From: CAYQLK01 sp964418515
Lineage (GTDB): Bacteria > Patescibacteriota > Microgenomatia > CAYQLK01
Length of the DNA stretch: 50,196 nucleotides
Assembly: GCA_964418515.1 (NCBI GenBank)
Contig: CAYQLK010000003.1
Location: 1 to 50,196, forward strand
Direction: 5' to 3'
Each line of letters opens with the position of its first letter. The first letter of the stretch is position 1. Shown one piece after another: positions 23,365 to 31,617 of the stretch. The notes below the pieces were generated by a model. It saw only the letters and a program-made list of their open reading frames with translations. It had not been told where the DNA came from and did no database searches. Made by a program: the position numbers and the translations under genes.

Positions 23365-24297
23365 ATGTTAATTGCAATTATTAAATCGGTTCGCCCAAGA
23401 CAGTGGTTAAAAAACTTTTCACTTTTTGCGCCTATTGTGTTTGAGGGAACTTTGTTTTCAGAAGGAAATATTTTAAGGCTAATTTATGGCTTTTTTGTAT
23501 TTTGTATTTTGGCATCATCAATATATTTACTTAACGATGTCGTAGACATCGAGCTTGATAGACAGCATCCATTTAAGAAATTTCGCCCGATTGCAAAAGG
23601 AAGCTTACCAGTTCCGATAGCTTTACTATTATCAATCACTGGAATAGGATTAGTTTTTGTTTTTGGGTATATTTTGTCTCCATATTTTTTAACAGCTTGT
23701 TTACTTTATCTTGGACTTCAACTTGCTTATACATTTTATTTAAAAAATCAGATTTTATTAGATGTAATGGTCATCGCTTCTGGTTTTTTAATCAGAGTTT
23801 ATGCAGGAGCTTTAATAGTTGAAGCACACGTAACCGTTTGGTTTTTGCTAGCTGTGCTTTGTTTGTCTTTGTTTTTGGCAATTGGAAAAAGACGATCAGA
23901 ACGAACTTTATTATCAGGGGCTGCCAAAATTGACGATGTGAGAAAAACATTAAAAGGATATCCAAACAGTTTACTTGACAGTCTTACGATTATGTTTGCA
24001 ACGGCAACATGGCTCTCGTATGCAATGTTTACTTTTTTACAACCACCCGTTTCTGCTGATATAAAACAGTCTTTAACTTTTTTAAGTAATTATTTACCTG
24101 AAACACTAACCAATACATCTAAGTGGTTAATGATTACCATACCTTTCGTCATTTATGGAGTAATGAGATATTTGTATATTATTTATGAAAAACGCGAAGG
24201 TGAGTCACCAGAAAGAGTTATGCTTTCCGATAAACCAATTTTGATTACGATAATTTTGTGGAGTATTACCGTTTTGACAATAATTTACGCAATTTAA
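23365..24297 (+). CDS. UbiA-family, decaprenyl-phosphate phosphoribosyltransferase-like
   Basis: A 310-residue prenyltransferase-fold membrane protein. The start SVRPRQWLKNFSLFAPIVF and the metal motif LNDVVDIELDRQHPFKKFRP (about 52-71) match the mycobacterial Rv3806c type closely. Those enzymes transfer phosphoribose from PRPP to polyprenyl phosphate, the first step toward polyprenyl-phosphoarabinose. A second acidic region reads LLDVMVIASGFLIRVYAGA. No DprE1/DprE2 epimerase genes are in the window. The role as a donor maker for a surface polymer is inference, helped by the adjacent WecA-like gene and the GT39-type gene. It is tail-to-tail with the PEGA lipoprotein gene. Confidence 0.85.
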   Translation: MLIAIIKSVRPRQWLKNFSLFAPIVFEGTLFSEGNILRLIYGFFVFCILASSIYLLNDVVDIELDRQHPFKKFRPIAKGSLPVPIALLLSITGIGLVFVFGYILSPYFLTACLLYLGLQLAYTFYLKNQILLDVMVIASGFLIRVYAGALIVEAHVTVWFLLAVLCLSLFLAIGKRRSERTLLSGAAKIDDVRKTLKGYPNSLLDSLTIMFATATWLSYAMFTFLQPPVSADIKQSLTFLSNYLPETLTNTSKWLMITIPFVIYGVMRYLYIIYEKREGESPERVMLSDKPILITIILWSITVLTIIYAI

Positions 24298-25052
24298 AGA
24301 TTTTGGATATATTCACTTGATACCCAGCCCGTTGTTAGCTCGTCAATTTTAATCTGAGCAAAGTTATTATTTAGCTCCAAAACTTCAAATTCTTGCCCTG
24401 GTAGGACTTGGGTGATTTCTGTGGAATTAATATCAGGATTTTCTCTGACTCTTAGAAAGCCGGTTGGACTGTCTTTAATCATAACTTTTGGCAAAGGATT
24501 AGTTTTTGGACTATCAACTGTGGCCAGCTGAGAATTAACGATTACTGAGTAATTTGATTGAATATGAACACGAACAGATCTTTCAACGAAACCTTCTTTT
24601 TTGACCGTAACCCTGTGATCCCCAAGGCTAAGATTGTCAATATTTATTGGAGTGTTTCCTTTAAATTCGCCATCAATAAATACGTGAGAAGCTACTGGAA
24701 AAGAGATTACTTTAAGACCATTTGTGCCTCTTGCAAGACTAACCGTCTCACCTTGTGACTTTTGATCTTCGAGAGATAGCTGTCTATTGATGATACTAAG
24801 TGTGTTGGGTAATAGCTTTAACTCTTCGACGTGACCACCAGAATTAGTCTGAATATTAATTTGATAGGTTTGATTGGCTGACAGTTGATCTGAAAAAAAT
24901 GGAGTTTGGCCAAAATCTGTTCCATTAATTATAATTTTGGCTTGTGGGTCAGAAGTTATTTGAAGCGAGGCTTTCGTGCCTGAAATTGAATTGCAGCCAA
25001 ATATAGGTGTAACAAATAATAATAAAGAAATTAACTTGAAATATTTTGCCAT
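24294..25052 (-). CDS. lipoprotein with PEGA repeats and SH3 domain
   Basis: A 252-residue exported lipoprotein. The signal ends in the lipobox IFGC (cysteine at residue 20). Two PEGA-type beta domains follow: one around ITSDPQAKIIINGTDFGQTP, a second around FPVASHVFIDGEFKGNTP with GDHRVTVKKEGF. The C-terminal 65 residues form a bacterial SH3 domain (GFLRVRENPDINSTEI, then GWVSSEYI). PEGA domains occur in surface proteins and SH3 domains in wall binding. A TAAAAT box (25070-25065) lies 12 bases before the start. Its stop overlaps that of the UbiA-like gene. Confidence 0.87.
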   Translation of the reverse strand: MAKYFKLISLLLFVTPIFGCNSISGTKASLQITSDPQAKIIINGTDFGQTPFFSDQLSANQTYQINIQTNSGGHVEELKLLPNTLSIINRQLSLEDQKSQGETVSLARGTNGLKVISFPVASHVFIDGEFKGNTPINIDNLSLGDHRVTVKKEGFVERSVRVHIQSNYSVIVNSQLATVDSPKTNPLPKVMIKDSPTGFLRVRENPDINSTEITQVLPGQEFEVLELNNNFAQIKIDELTTGWVSSEYIQNL

Positions 25053-25102
25053 AAACGTAGACAGATTTTACATAAAATGTACCTTGATTGACATCTCCAG
25101 AT

Positions 25103-25131
25103 TTGACTTTTCCCCTTTTTTCTGATATTAT
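25103..25131 (+). promoter_or_regulatory. sigma-A promoter of the M23 peptidase gene
   Basis: TTGACT (25103-25108), exactly 17 bases, then TATTAT (25126-25131). A leader of about 28 bases follows, ending in GGAGGT (about 25156-25161) and ATG at 25167. It is one of few genes here with both a good promoter and a Shine-Dalgarno site. Confidence 0.7.
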
Positions 25132-25166
25132 AGGTCGTTCATATCTCTATTTTTGGAGGTAATATT

Positions 25167-25925
25167 ATGAAAAAAACAACAAATAAGAGACCGAAAAAGC
25201 CTCATTTATCTTTGCCTTGCGCGAGCTGGATAGCTTCGCAGGGCTTAAAACCACTCCCCTTCATTAGAGAGACAGCCAGCTTAATAGTCAATAAGACTGT
25301 AAGTTTATTTATGTTAATTATTATAGGTTTTCTAAAACTTGTAATTAAGAATTATATAAAAATAACTGCCTTCCCTCATAAAAGAATCAGTATTAAATAC
25401 GGTTTAATGCTGTCAATTTTTATGGTTATTTTTGGTCTTATTTCTATTGACCAAAGCCAAAATAAAAAACAGGAACAAATTGAAATTGTTATAGCTGCTA
25501 GCGAAGAAAAGAATGAGTTTGGACAAGTGTCTAATACAATTGGCTGGGAATCATGGGATGAAGATTTTATTATTCCTGTTGGCGGATATAAAAGCCAAGG
25601 ATATCGCCGCGGACATAGTGGTATAGATTATGCGGCGGAAATTTATAGCCCTGTTCACCCAATTACAGCTGGTAAGGTTGTACATGCCGGATGGGAAGCT
25701 GGTGGTTATGGAATAACCGTCATTGTTGACCATGGCCACGAACTAATTGCTAGATACGCACATCTTGCGAACACTAGCGTAAAAATTGGTCAAGAAGTGA
25801 GAACTGAAGACACACTTGGTGAAGTCGGTTTAACCGGACGAACTACTGGTCCTCATGTACACGTAGAAATTTACGACCAAAGTCAAAATATTAACCCTGA
25901 AAATTTTATTCCGCTTGCAAACTAA
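25167..25925 (+). CDS. membrane-anchored M23 (LytM/NlpD-type) peptidase
   Basis: A 252-residue peptidoglycan endopeptidase or its regulator. Two N-terminal hydrophobic helices (about 45-60 and 77-94) anchor it. The M23 domain carries all zinc ligands: His150 and Asp154 in GHSGIDYA, His199 in RYAHL, and His232 in the GPHVHVEIY motif (His230 is the general base). It is therefore probably active. The first 45 residues are basic and unusual, with a cysteine in LPCASW. The GGAGG site fixes the start. It is convergent with the PH-domain gene. Confidence 0.93.
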   Translation: MKKTTNKRPKKPHLSLPCASWIASQGLKPLPFIRETASLIVNKTVSLFMLIIIGFLKLVIKNYIKITAFPHKRISIKYGLMLSIFMVIFGLISIDQSQNKKQEQIEIVIAASEEKNEFGQVSNTIGWESWDEDFIIPVGGYKSQGYRRGHSGIDYAAEIYSPVHPITAGKVVHAGWEAGGYGITVIVDHGHELIARYAHLANTSVKIGQEVRTEDTLGEVGLTGRTTGPHVHVEIYDQSQNINPENFIPLAN

Positions 25926-25943
25926 AACACCTCTTATCGAGGT
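25923..25943 (-). terminator. terminator of the PH-domain gene
   Basis: On the minus strand ACCTC-GATAA-GAGGT (25943-25929) is followed by GTTTTAGT. The stop codon of the PH-domain gene lies inside the hairpin. It also lies at the end of the convergent M23 gene. Confidence 0.5.
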
Positions 25944-26467
25944 CTGAGCTTACGTATTTTGGGCATAAATTCGTAGTTTTCTTTGCTTTGTTTGTGCGAT
26001 TTTTTGGGTAAATCCATATCTGACAGTTCTTCAAATAAAACTTTAAGCTTTATTGGATTGGCGACTTTTTCCATGACAATTGCGTGTTTATCGTAACCCG
26101 CGGTAACAATATCAAGATCGCCAGAGTTATATAAAAATCTCTCAAAGAAAGATTGTTCAACTGTGACGTGCGTAACCCGATTAATTGGAGCGGATGTTAT
26201 TTTTTTTGAAAAAATACCTTCGATAATAATAAATCGTCGGTTTGTAATTGCATAACTTATCTCACGATTTTTTCTTAAAACTCCAAGTAGCTTGGGAAGG
26301 CCAAGCAAAACAAAGGCAAAAGGTAACCAAATGATTATTTGGATAATGTAGTACCTTTGGCTGATACCACTAAAGTATAAAACCTCCTCGTTTTTAATTA
26401 GGTATTTTTTAAGTTTTTTTAACGATTTTGGTTTGGGCTTTTTGAAACCGAACTTAGTAATGTCCAT
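25934..26467 (-). CDS. membrane protein with bacterial PH domain (bPH2)
   Basis: A 177-residue protein. After a charged N-terminus two close hydrophobic helices span about 44-64 (IIQIIIWLPFAFVLLGLPKLL). The DUF304/bPH2 core follows: ISYAITNRRFIIIEGIFSKK, then APINRVTHVTVEQSFFERFL and GDLDIVTAGYDKHAIVMEKV. Function of the family is poorly known. It is preceded by a perfect TATAAT seven bases before the ATG, overlapped by a 7-bp palindrome that could be an operator. Confidence 0.87.
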   Translation of the reverse strand: MDITKFGFKKPKPKSLKKLKKYLIKNEEVLYFSGISQRYYIIQIIIWLPFAFVLLGLPKLLGVLRKNREISYAITNRRFIIIEGIFSKKITSAPINRVTHVTVEQSFFERFLYNSGDLDIVTAGYDKHAIVMEKVANPIKLKVLFEELSDMDLPKKSHKQSKENYEFMPKIRKLRPR

Positions 26468-26474
26468 GCTTCTT

Positions 26475-26499
26475 ATTATAGTAGAGGTTTTGCTCTACT
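26475..26499 (-). promoter_or_regulatory. leaderless promoter with palindromic operator candidate
   Basis: The -10 TATAAT (26480-26475) lies seven bases before the ATG at 26467. Just upstream, AGTAGAG and CTCTACT (26480-26486 and 26493-26499) form a perfect 7-bp inverted repeat around GTTTTG. It fills the spacer where a repressor would block polymerase. Confidence 0.5.
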
Positions 26500-26530
26500 G
26501 GTTAAAACTTACAAGGTTAAGGAGTAATAT

Positions 26531-27154
26531 TTAGTCGGAAAAGTCGGCATTTAAAATAATCGGACCTGGCCTAGGATCATTTTCGGTAATATTTGAGTCA
26601 AATGATTCAAGGGTAACAACTAAAGAATCAAAGCTAACAAAATTGGTGTTGGGCAAATTAAATGTAAGTGTGTAAAATTCCCCTTCTTTTTTAAGCGCGC
26701 CTAATGGTTGGACAAATGGTGCAAGATCAATATTCCTTTTGTAAGACAAATTATTAAAAAATGTTCCATATTTTTCGTCCAGGTCTGAACTATTTGTCCT
26801 GCCTGGTCCACCGTTTAAACCAGCGTCAACAAGATATGCGTTTAAAATTGTCTTTTCGGGTAAAATTAGATTTTTGAGATCAATATTAATTTTTAGTTGG
26901 CCGTTTTCAAAATCAATTTCAGTATTACCACTAATACCATCAAGGTTAACTGTTTGCGCTAAAGCGGTTTGATTAAGTTTAAAATCTTTGCCATTAATGG
27001 CATTTTTGATTGTAATATTTTCCTCAACAGAAATGTCTGGAACTCTGGTCTGAGAAAATAAATAACCAAGAATGATACCTATAAAAATTAGGGCAAAATA
27101 AACTACAAACGAAAACCGATTAATTGTCGTTTTTTTGCCTTTTTTCTTAGCCAT
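26531..27154 (-). CDS. single-pass membrane protein, unknown
   Basis: A 207-residue protein: a very basic start (MAKKKGKKTTINR), one membrane helix (FSFVVYFALIFIGIILGYLF, about 14-33) and an external domain of about 170 residues rich in beta-prone stretches. The external part has paired segments INIDLKNLILPEKTILNAYLV and FYTLTFNLPNTNFVSFDSLVVTLES, with PRPGPIILNADFSD at the end. This could be an adhesion or Ig-like sandwich, but I do not recognise the family. It follows groEL by 100 bases in the same direction. Confidence 0.75.
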   Translation of the reverse strand: MAKKKGKKTTINRFSFVVYFALIFIGIILGYLFSQTRVPDISVEENITIKNAINGKDFKLNQTALAQTVNLDGISGNTEIDFENGQLKINIDLKNLILPEKTILNAYLVDAGLNGGPGRTNSSDLDEKYGTFFNNLSYKRNIDLAPFVQPLGALKKEGEFYTLTFNLPNTNFVSFDSLVVTLESFDSNITENDPRPGPIILNADFSD

Positions 27155-27254
27155 GAATTGAATATTTTGAAGGCAGATTTATTTTTAAAAAAGCTAAATA
27201 ATTAATCCAAAAGATGGTTAATATTTAATTTCTTGGTTTGTAGAATATCACAAA

Positions 27255-28880
27255 CTACATTCCCATATCGCCCATACCGCCCATACCGGACATTGGATTT
27301 TTGTTTTCATCAGCTTTTTCAGCGACTAAAGCTTCGGTGGTGATGACCATTATTGCAACCGAGGTGGCGTTCTCAACTGCAGACCTTGTAACTTTTGCAG
27401 GATCAACAATACCTGAGGTAAGCATTGATTCAAACTCGCTGGTCATAACATTAAATCCTGTGTCGTCATTTTTAGATTCGATTTCTTTAATAACCCATCC
27501 TGCTTCAACGCCTGCATTGAGGGCAATCCAACGCAGAGGTTCGACAAGTGCAGTTTTTATAATATTAATTCCAACAGCCTCATCACTATTTGCGGCTTTT
27601 AGTTTAGTGAGTGCTTTAGCGGCTCGAACGAGTGTAACTCCACCACCTGGTACAATTCCCTCTTCTCGGGCGGCCTTGGTAGCTTCGACAGCGTCTTTAA
27701 CTCTTTCTAGACGTTCTTTCATTTCGACTTCGGTTGCTGCTCCAACATTAATGACTGCAACACCGCCACCTAGTTTAGCGAGGCGTTCTTGTAGTTTTTC
27801 TTTGTCAAAGTCATTTGTTGTCGTTTCTATCTCCTTTTGAATTGCATTAATGCGTGCTTTCACCGCAGATTTGGTTTGGTCAGCAACGATTATGGTTGAC
27901 TCTTTGTCAGATTGGACTTTTTTGGCAAAACCTAAATCTTCAGTAGTGGCTGAGTCTAGTTTTCTACCTAATTCCTCGGAAATAACGGTTCCGCCTGTTA
28001 AAACAGCAATATCTTCTAGCATGGCTTTGCGCCTATCTCCAAAACCTGGAGCTTTGACAGCTAAAACATTAAATGTCCCCCGAAGCTTGTTGAGCACTAG
28101 AGTTGCCAAGGCTTCGCCTTCTATTTCGTCAGCAATAATAACAAGATTCTTGGTAGTCTTAATGAGATTCTCGAGCATTGGAAGAAGATCATTAATTGAA
28201 GAAATTTTGTAATCAGTAATAAGAACTGCAGCGTCGGAAATATCTGCGACCATTCTTTCTTGATCGGTCACAAAATATGTGGAGGCATAACCCTTATCAA
28301 ATTCCATACCCTCTTTGTATTCAATGCCTGTTTCTAAACCTTTACTCTCCTCAACAGTTACCACTCCATTACTGCCAACTTTTTCTAAAGCTTCAGCAAC
28401 TATTTCTCCGATTGTGGCGTCAGCCGCCGATACGGTGGCAACTTGAGCAAGACCTTCTCTGCCAGAGACTGGTTTGGACATTAATTTGATTTCTTTAATG
28501 ACAGCGTCGCGTGCCTTTTCAAGACCTGCCCTAATAGACATCGGATTAGCTCCTGCTGTTACAACTTTTAGTCCTTCTTTAATAATGGCTTCAGCTAAAA
28601 CAGTAGCGGTGGTCGTACCATCACCAGCAACGTCATTAGTACGACTAGCGGCTTCTTTGATAAGTTGAGCTCCCATATTTTCAAACGGATCAGAAAGTTC
28701 TATTTCTTTGGCGACACTTACTCCATCATGAATAACCGAAGGGCCACCCCATTTTCTATCGAGTGCGACATTTCTGCCTTTTGGTCCGAGTGTGGTTTTA
28801 ACTGCTTTTGCAAGAGTTTCGGCTCCTTTTAGGAGTTTTTCGCGAGCCTCTGCGCCAAAAATTATTTCTTTTGCTGCCAT
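27255..28880 (-). CDS. groEL: chaperonin GroEL (60 kDa)
   Basis: 541 residues; the ATP-driven folding chamber subunit. It shows the ATP-binding TTLGPKGRNVALD, GDGTTTATVLAEAI (with the catalytic Asp), the hinge and apical segments and the C-terminal GGM repeats (MSGMGGMGDMGM). Length and motifs are canonical. It starts seven bases after groES in the CIRCE-controlled operon. Downstream, GTTTGT/ACAAAC forms a weak hairpin without a T-tract at the stop. Confidence 0.98.
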   Translation of the reverse strand: MAAKEIIFGAEAREKLLKGAETLAKAVKTTLGPKGRNVALDRKWGGPSVIHDGVSVAKEIELSDPFENMGAQLIKEAASRTNDVAGDGTTTATVLAEAIIKEGLKVVTAGANPMSIRAGLEKARDAVIKEIKLMSKPVSGREGLAQVATVSAADATIGEIVAEALEKVGSNGVVTVEESKGLETGIEYKEGMEFDKGYASTYFVTDQERMVADISDAAVLITDYKISSINDLLPMLENLIKTTKNLVIIADEIEGEALATLVLNKLRGTFNVLAVKAPGFGDRRKAMLEDIAVLTGGTVISEELGRKLDSATTEDLGFAKKVQSDKESTIIVADQTKSAVKARINAIQKEIETTTNDFDKEKLQERLAKLGGGVAVINVGAATEVEMKERLERVKDAVEATKAAREEGIVPGGGVTLVRAAKALTKLKAANSDEAVGINIIKTALVEPLRWIALNAGVEAGWVIKEIESKNDDTGFNVMTSEFESMLTSGIVDPAKVTRSAVENATSVAIMVITTEALVAEKADENKNPMSGMGGMGDMGM

Positions 28881-28887
28881 AATGTTT

Positions 28888-29187
28888 TTATTTATTTATT
28901 TTTGCCATTAAATCTTCGAATTTAAGTAGAGAATACTCTACTCCATCGATTTTTATTTCATTGCCTGCCCATTTTTTGTAGAGAACTTTTTCTCCAACTT
29001 TGACAGGTGATTTTTTCTCTTGACCGTCTTCAAAAATAGACTCGCCAATTGCCAAAACTTCGCCTTCTGAAGGTTTTTCAACGTTAGCACTGTCAGGCAA
29101 AATAATACCTGAGGTAGTTTTGGTTTCGGAATCTTTTGGTTTAATGAGTATATATCCTGCGAGAGGATTAATTTTGGTTATATCCAT
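28888..29187 (-). CDS. groES: co-chaperonin GroES (10 kDa)
   Basis: 99 residues; the lid of the GroEL chamber. It opens with INPLAGYILIKP, continues with the mobile loop ETKTTSGIILPDSA and PSEGEVLAIG, and ends with GVEYSLLKFEDLMAKI. It is the first gene of groES-groEL. The predicted transcript starts about 20 bases before the ATG and has no Shine-Dalgarno site. The CIRCE operator overlaps its promoter, so HrcA control is expected; no hrcA gene lies in the window. Confidence 0.98.
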   Translation of the reverse strand: MDITKINPLAGYILIKPKDSETKTTSGIILPDSANVEKPSEGEVLAIGESIFEDGQEKKSPVKVGEKVLYKKWAGNEIKIDGVEYSLLKFEDLMAKINK

Positions 29188-29203
29188 AAGTTTTTTTGAA
29201 AAA

Positions 29204-29243
29204 TTAGCATTGGTATTGTATAAGTGCTAATTTTTTTTGTCAA
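29204..29243 (-). promoter_or_regulatory. groES promoter overlapped by CIRCE heat-shock operator
   Basis: On the minus strand TTGACA (29243-29238), 17 bases and TACAAT (29220-29215) make a near-consensus sigma-A promoter. Over it lies TTAGCACTT-N9-CAATGCTAA (29230-29204). This is the CIRCE layout (TTAGCACTC-N9-GAGTGCTAA) with one and two mismatches in the arms. CIRCE binds the repressor HrcA. The -35 and left arm lie in the last codons and stop of the upstream nucleotidyltransferase gene. Confidence 0.9.
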
Positions 29244-30132
29244 GACTATTACCAAAGATTAATTTGCGCTCTTTTTCTTTTAACTTCGTTTTTGTTTGAC
29301 TAATTGTTGACTGATATTTTTTAAGAATAATAGATTGATAATCAATTGGATGAAAACGTATCTCATTAGAATTAACCGTTTCGTTAGTAATATGGCTACG
29401 CATGTATTGATATTGAACCCAAAATAACGGTATTGAGAGCAGTTTGGAGAAAATGTGTGATTCTGGAAAAGTTTTATTTTGCGGTTGGGGTGGAAAAACA
29501 AAATTAGGAAAAATTTTAGAGGTCCAAATATTTGCGTGAAGGAATTTTTCGTAAACTTGTCCCCTATTAATAATAGGAATGATTTGTAATATTTCCCGAG
29601 CTGAATATATGTTTTCATTCTTGATGCGAAGCTTGTTGATATCCAAAAACATATTAAGACAGACCGAATTTTTAACTTGTATATTATTGTGATTTTCTCT
29701 TTTTCTTTGCAAATGAAATAGCCGTAAAATTAAAACTGAAAAAAATCTGCTCAACCAAACAGAGTCGGGAGAACAAACGATAAACAAATCAATGTCAGAA
29801 TTTTTCTGCGGTTTACCAGCAGCTAGTGAGCCAGACACGGCGATTAATTTGATTGTGGGAATTATTTTAAGTAAATTGGCGGCTTTTTCGGCATTTTGTA
29901 GCTTTTGAGAATAAATTTTTGTATGGCTAGAAAAATCAGCTGTCGTTTTTAGGCCATATTGATTATTTTTGTGGATAATTTTTTTCTGATTCTCTAGTTT
30001 TTTTAAGATTTGGTCTAGTTCTTGAAAAGTGGTTTTTTGAATAACTAGCCATTTGAGTAATTCTTTTTGAGAATAAGTAGAATTAAATATTTGACTATAA
30101 CAAAGCGATAAAATAACAAGGCGTTCTAACAT
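29227..30132 (-). CDS. nucleotidyltransferase-fold protein with N-terminal helix-rich domain
   Basis: A 301-residue protein. Residues 1-75 look like a winged-helix module (KELLKWLVIQKTTFQELDQI, then LENQKKIIHKNNQYGL). The catalytic pattern follows: GS at 101-102 and Asp113-x-Asp115 in NSDIDLFIV, the GSx-DxD signature of the polymerase-beta/MNT superfamily. The C-terminal half is helical and uncharacterised. Substrate unknown; a small-molecule or tRNA-type target is possible. A TAGAAT box lies six bases before the ATG. Its 3' end holds the groES promoter. No antitoxin-like partner is adjacent. Confidence 0.8.
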   Translation of the reverse strand: MLERLVILSLCYSQIFNSTYSQKELLKWLVIQKTTFQELDQILKKLENQKKIIHKNNQYGLKTTADFSSHTKIYSQKLQNAEKAANLLKIIPTIKLIAVSGSLAAGKPQKNSDIDLFIVCSPDSVWLSRFFSVLILRLFHLQRKRENHNNIQVKNSVCLNMFLDINKLRIKNENIYSAREILQIIPIINRGQVYEKFLHANIWTSKIFPNFVFPPQPQNKTFPESHIFSKLLSIPLFWVQYQYMRSHITNETVNSNEIRFHPIDYQSIILKKYQSTISQTKTKLKEKERKLIFGNSLDKKN

Positions 30133-30138
30133 AAAAAT

Positions 30139-30144
30139 ATTCTA
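30139..30144 (-). promoter_or_regulatory. -10 box, leaderless nucleotidyltransferase gene
   Basis: TAGAAT on the minus strand ends six bases before the ATG at 30132. The -35 region is weak. The position matches other leaderless starts in the window. Confidence 0.5.
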
Positions 30145-30180
30145 ATAGTTTTTGAAAAATTGAGTGGCTAGAAAAAAACT

Positions 30181-31539
30181 TTAATTGCCGTCGAACTGAT
30201 CAGAGACCTGTTTCCAGCCTTTGGCAAGAGTAATAATTGCCTTGTCGATTGCGGACCTAGAAAGATTGGTAGTATTAGCCTCATCAACGACTTGGGCAAG
30301 ATAATTAATATTGAGGTCGTTAATTCCATTATCAAAAGTATTGGATGCGATTGGGTATGATGTGGCTTTGACCATATCTTGAAGGACGGCACCAACAACT
30401 GGATTAGAAATTACAGATTGCGCTAAGTCGACTCGAGAGTATGGCTCCCCAAAATCTCTTGTTTCAGCTTGATAAGAGTATATCTTTTGTTGGCTTTCTG
30501 CAGAGGAAATAAATTTGAGAAATTTCCACGCCGCAGCTTGTTTCTCCTCTGAAATTGTCGAACTTACACCTTCTGACCAATAAGACGCCCAAGCAACTTT
30601 GCGCTTGGAGTCAGTAGTAAGTTGTGGAACGGTAGTGGCTCTAAAATTAAGATTTGGATTAGCGGCTTTTATTTCAAAATATTTCCATGATGGAGCAAAA
30701 TAAAACGCTAAGCTTCCCTGTGAAAACATAACGGTTGATTTTGGCAGTGTCTCATCCCAAATTTTTGACTGACGGAAGCTTGAATAAAAAATTACAGCAT
30801 CTGTGGCTAAATTCTTACCATCTGTGGAAATACTTTTTTCCAGATCATTAAATTTGACTTGGTTTTGTGCCATAAGCAAGCCTAAAATATCTGAGAAGTG
30901 GTCAACGTTGCCGCTTGTACCTAGAGCAACGCCAGATGTTTTGATTCTAGCTTGTTCATCAATTACAGTAATTTGACTAGCCATTGTCCGAAGCTCTTCC
31001 CATGTTTGTGGTGGAGCAGAAAAACCAGCTGCTTTAAGCAAATCCTCGTTGTAAAAAAGTGTAAGTCCATCAACTTCTAACGGAACGCCAACAATTCGAT
31101 TGCCAACAGTCAAGTCTTTGGAGGTGATTGGATAAAAAGTCTGCTGAAATTCTTTTGGAGTATAAATTGTTTCTGGAACGGAAGCTAACTTCTGATTAAA
31201 CATCGGCACCCAAGTGTTGTGAAATCGAAATAGGTCTGGACCTGATTCTGTACCAAGAGCCGAAGACAGTCTTTCTCGGTAATTAGTTATGTTTTGTCTA
31301 GCGTAGTTAATGGTAATGTTGGGATTAATTGCGGTGAATTCATCAATTAGTGGCTGGATAACCTGCTGATCCTCCCAAAGCCCCCAATATGTGAGAGTAA
31401 CTGGCACATCCTTTGTGTCAGTGTTACTGATAAATGGTAGTTTTGAACAGGCGGACAAAAATATTGAGATAAAGAGTAAAAGGGATAGTTTTTTTACAGG
31501 CAGCATAAATAATCGATTGGTTAGCTTTAATGTTAGCAT
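30181..31539 (-). CDS. extracellular solute-binding lipoprotein (sugar ABC type)
   Basis: A 452-residue cluster-1 binding protein. A signal with the lipobox LSAC anchors it. The mature part matches the sugar-binding family: VTLTYWGLWEDQQVIQPLID, GTESGPDLFRFHNTWVP, VGVPLEVDGLTLFYNEDLLK, AWASYWSEGVSS and EKQAAAWKFLKFISS. Two starts are possible. The ATG at 31539 has AAAGGA six bases upstream; the ATG at 31506 (MLPVKKLSLLLF) gives a more usual signal peptide. No permease or ATPase gene is adjacent, so it may serve a transporter elsewhere or bind glycans at the surface. Confidence 0.9.
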   Translation of the reverse strand: MLTLKLTNRLFMLPVKKLSLLLFISIFLSACSKLPFISNTDTKDVPVTLTYWGLWEDQQVIQPLIDEFTAINPNITINYARQNITNYRERLSSALGTESGPDLFRFHNTWVPMFNQKLASVPETIYTPKEFQQTFYPITSKDLTVGNRIVGVPLEVDGLTLFYNEDLLKAAGFSAPPQTWEELRTMASQITVIDEQARIKTSGVALGTSGNVDHFSDILGLLMAQNQVKFNDLEKSISTDGKNLATDAVIFYSSFRQSKIWDETLPKSTVMFSQGSLAFYFAPSWKYFEIKAANPNLNFRATTVPQLTTDSKRKVAWASYWSEGVSSTISEEKQAAAWKFLKFISSAESQQKIYSYQAETRDFGEPYSRVDLAQSVISNPVVGAVLQDMVKATSYPIASNTFDNGINDLNINYLAQVVDEANTTNLSRSAIDKAIITLAKGWKQVSDQFDGN

Positions 31540-31617
31540 AATTTTCCTTTAATGGGATGCAAAATTTGTGTAGTTGTTTTAGGCTACAATTATAGTTACT
31601 TGTTATGAACTGTTAAG

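Noticed and set aside
27301..27840. Long plus-strand ORF (179 codons) opposite groEL
   Set aside because: It is antisense to highly conserved groEL codons, low-complexity in A, S, T and V, and has no start signals.
30139..30144. Nucleotidyltransferase gene as a MNT/HEPN toxin-antitoxin
   Set aside because: No adjacent small partner gene; the protein is about three times the usual antitoxin length and has its own N-terminal domain.
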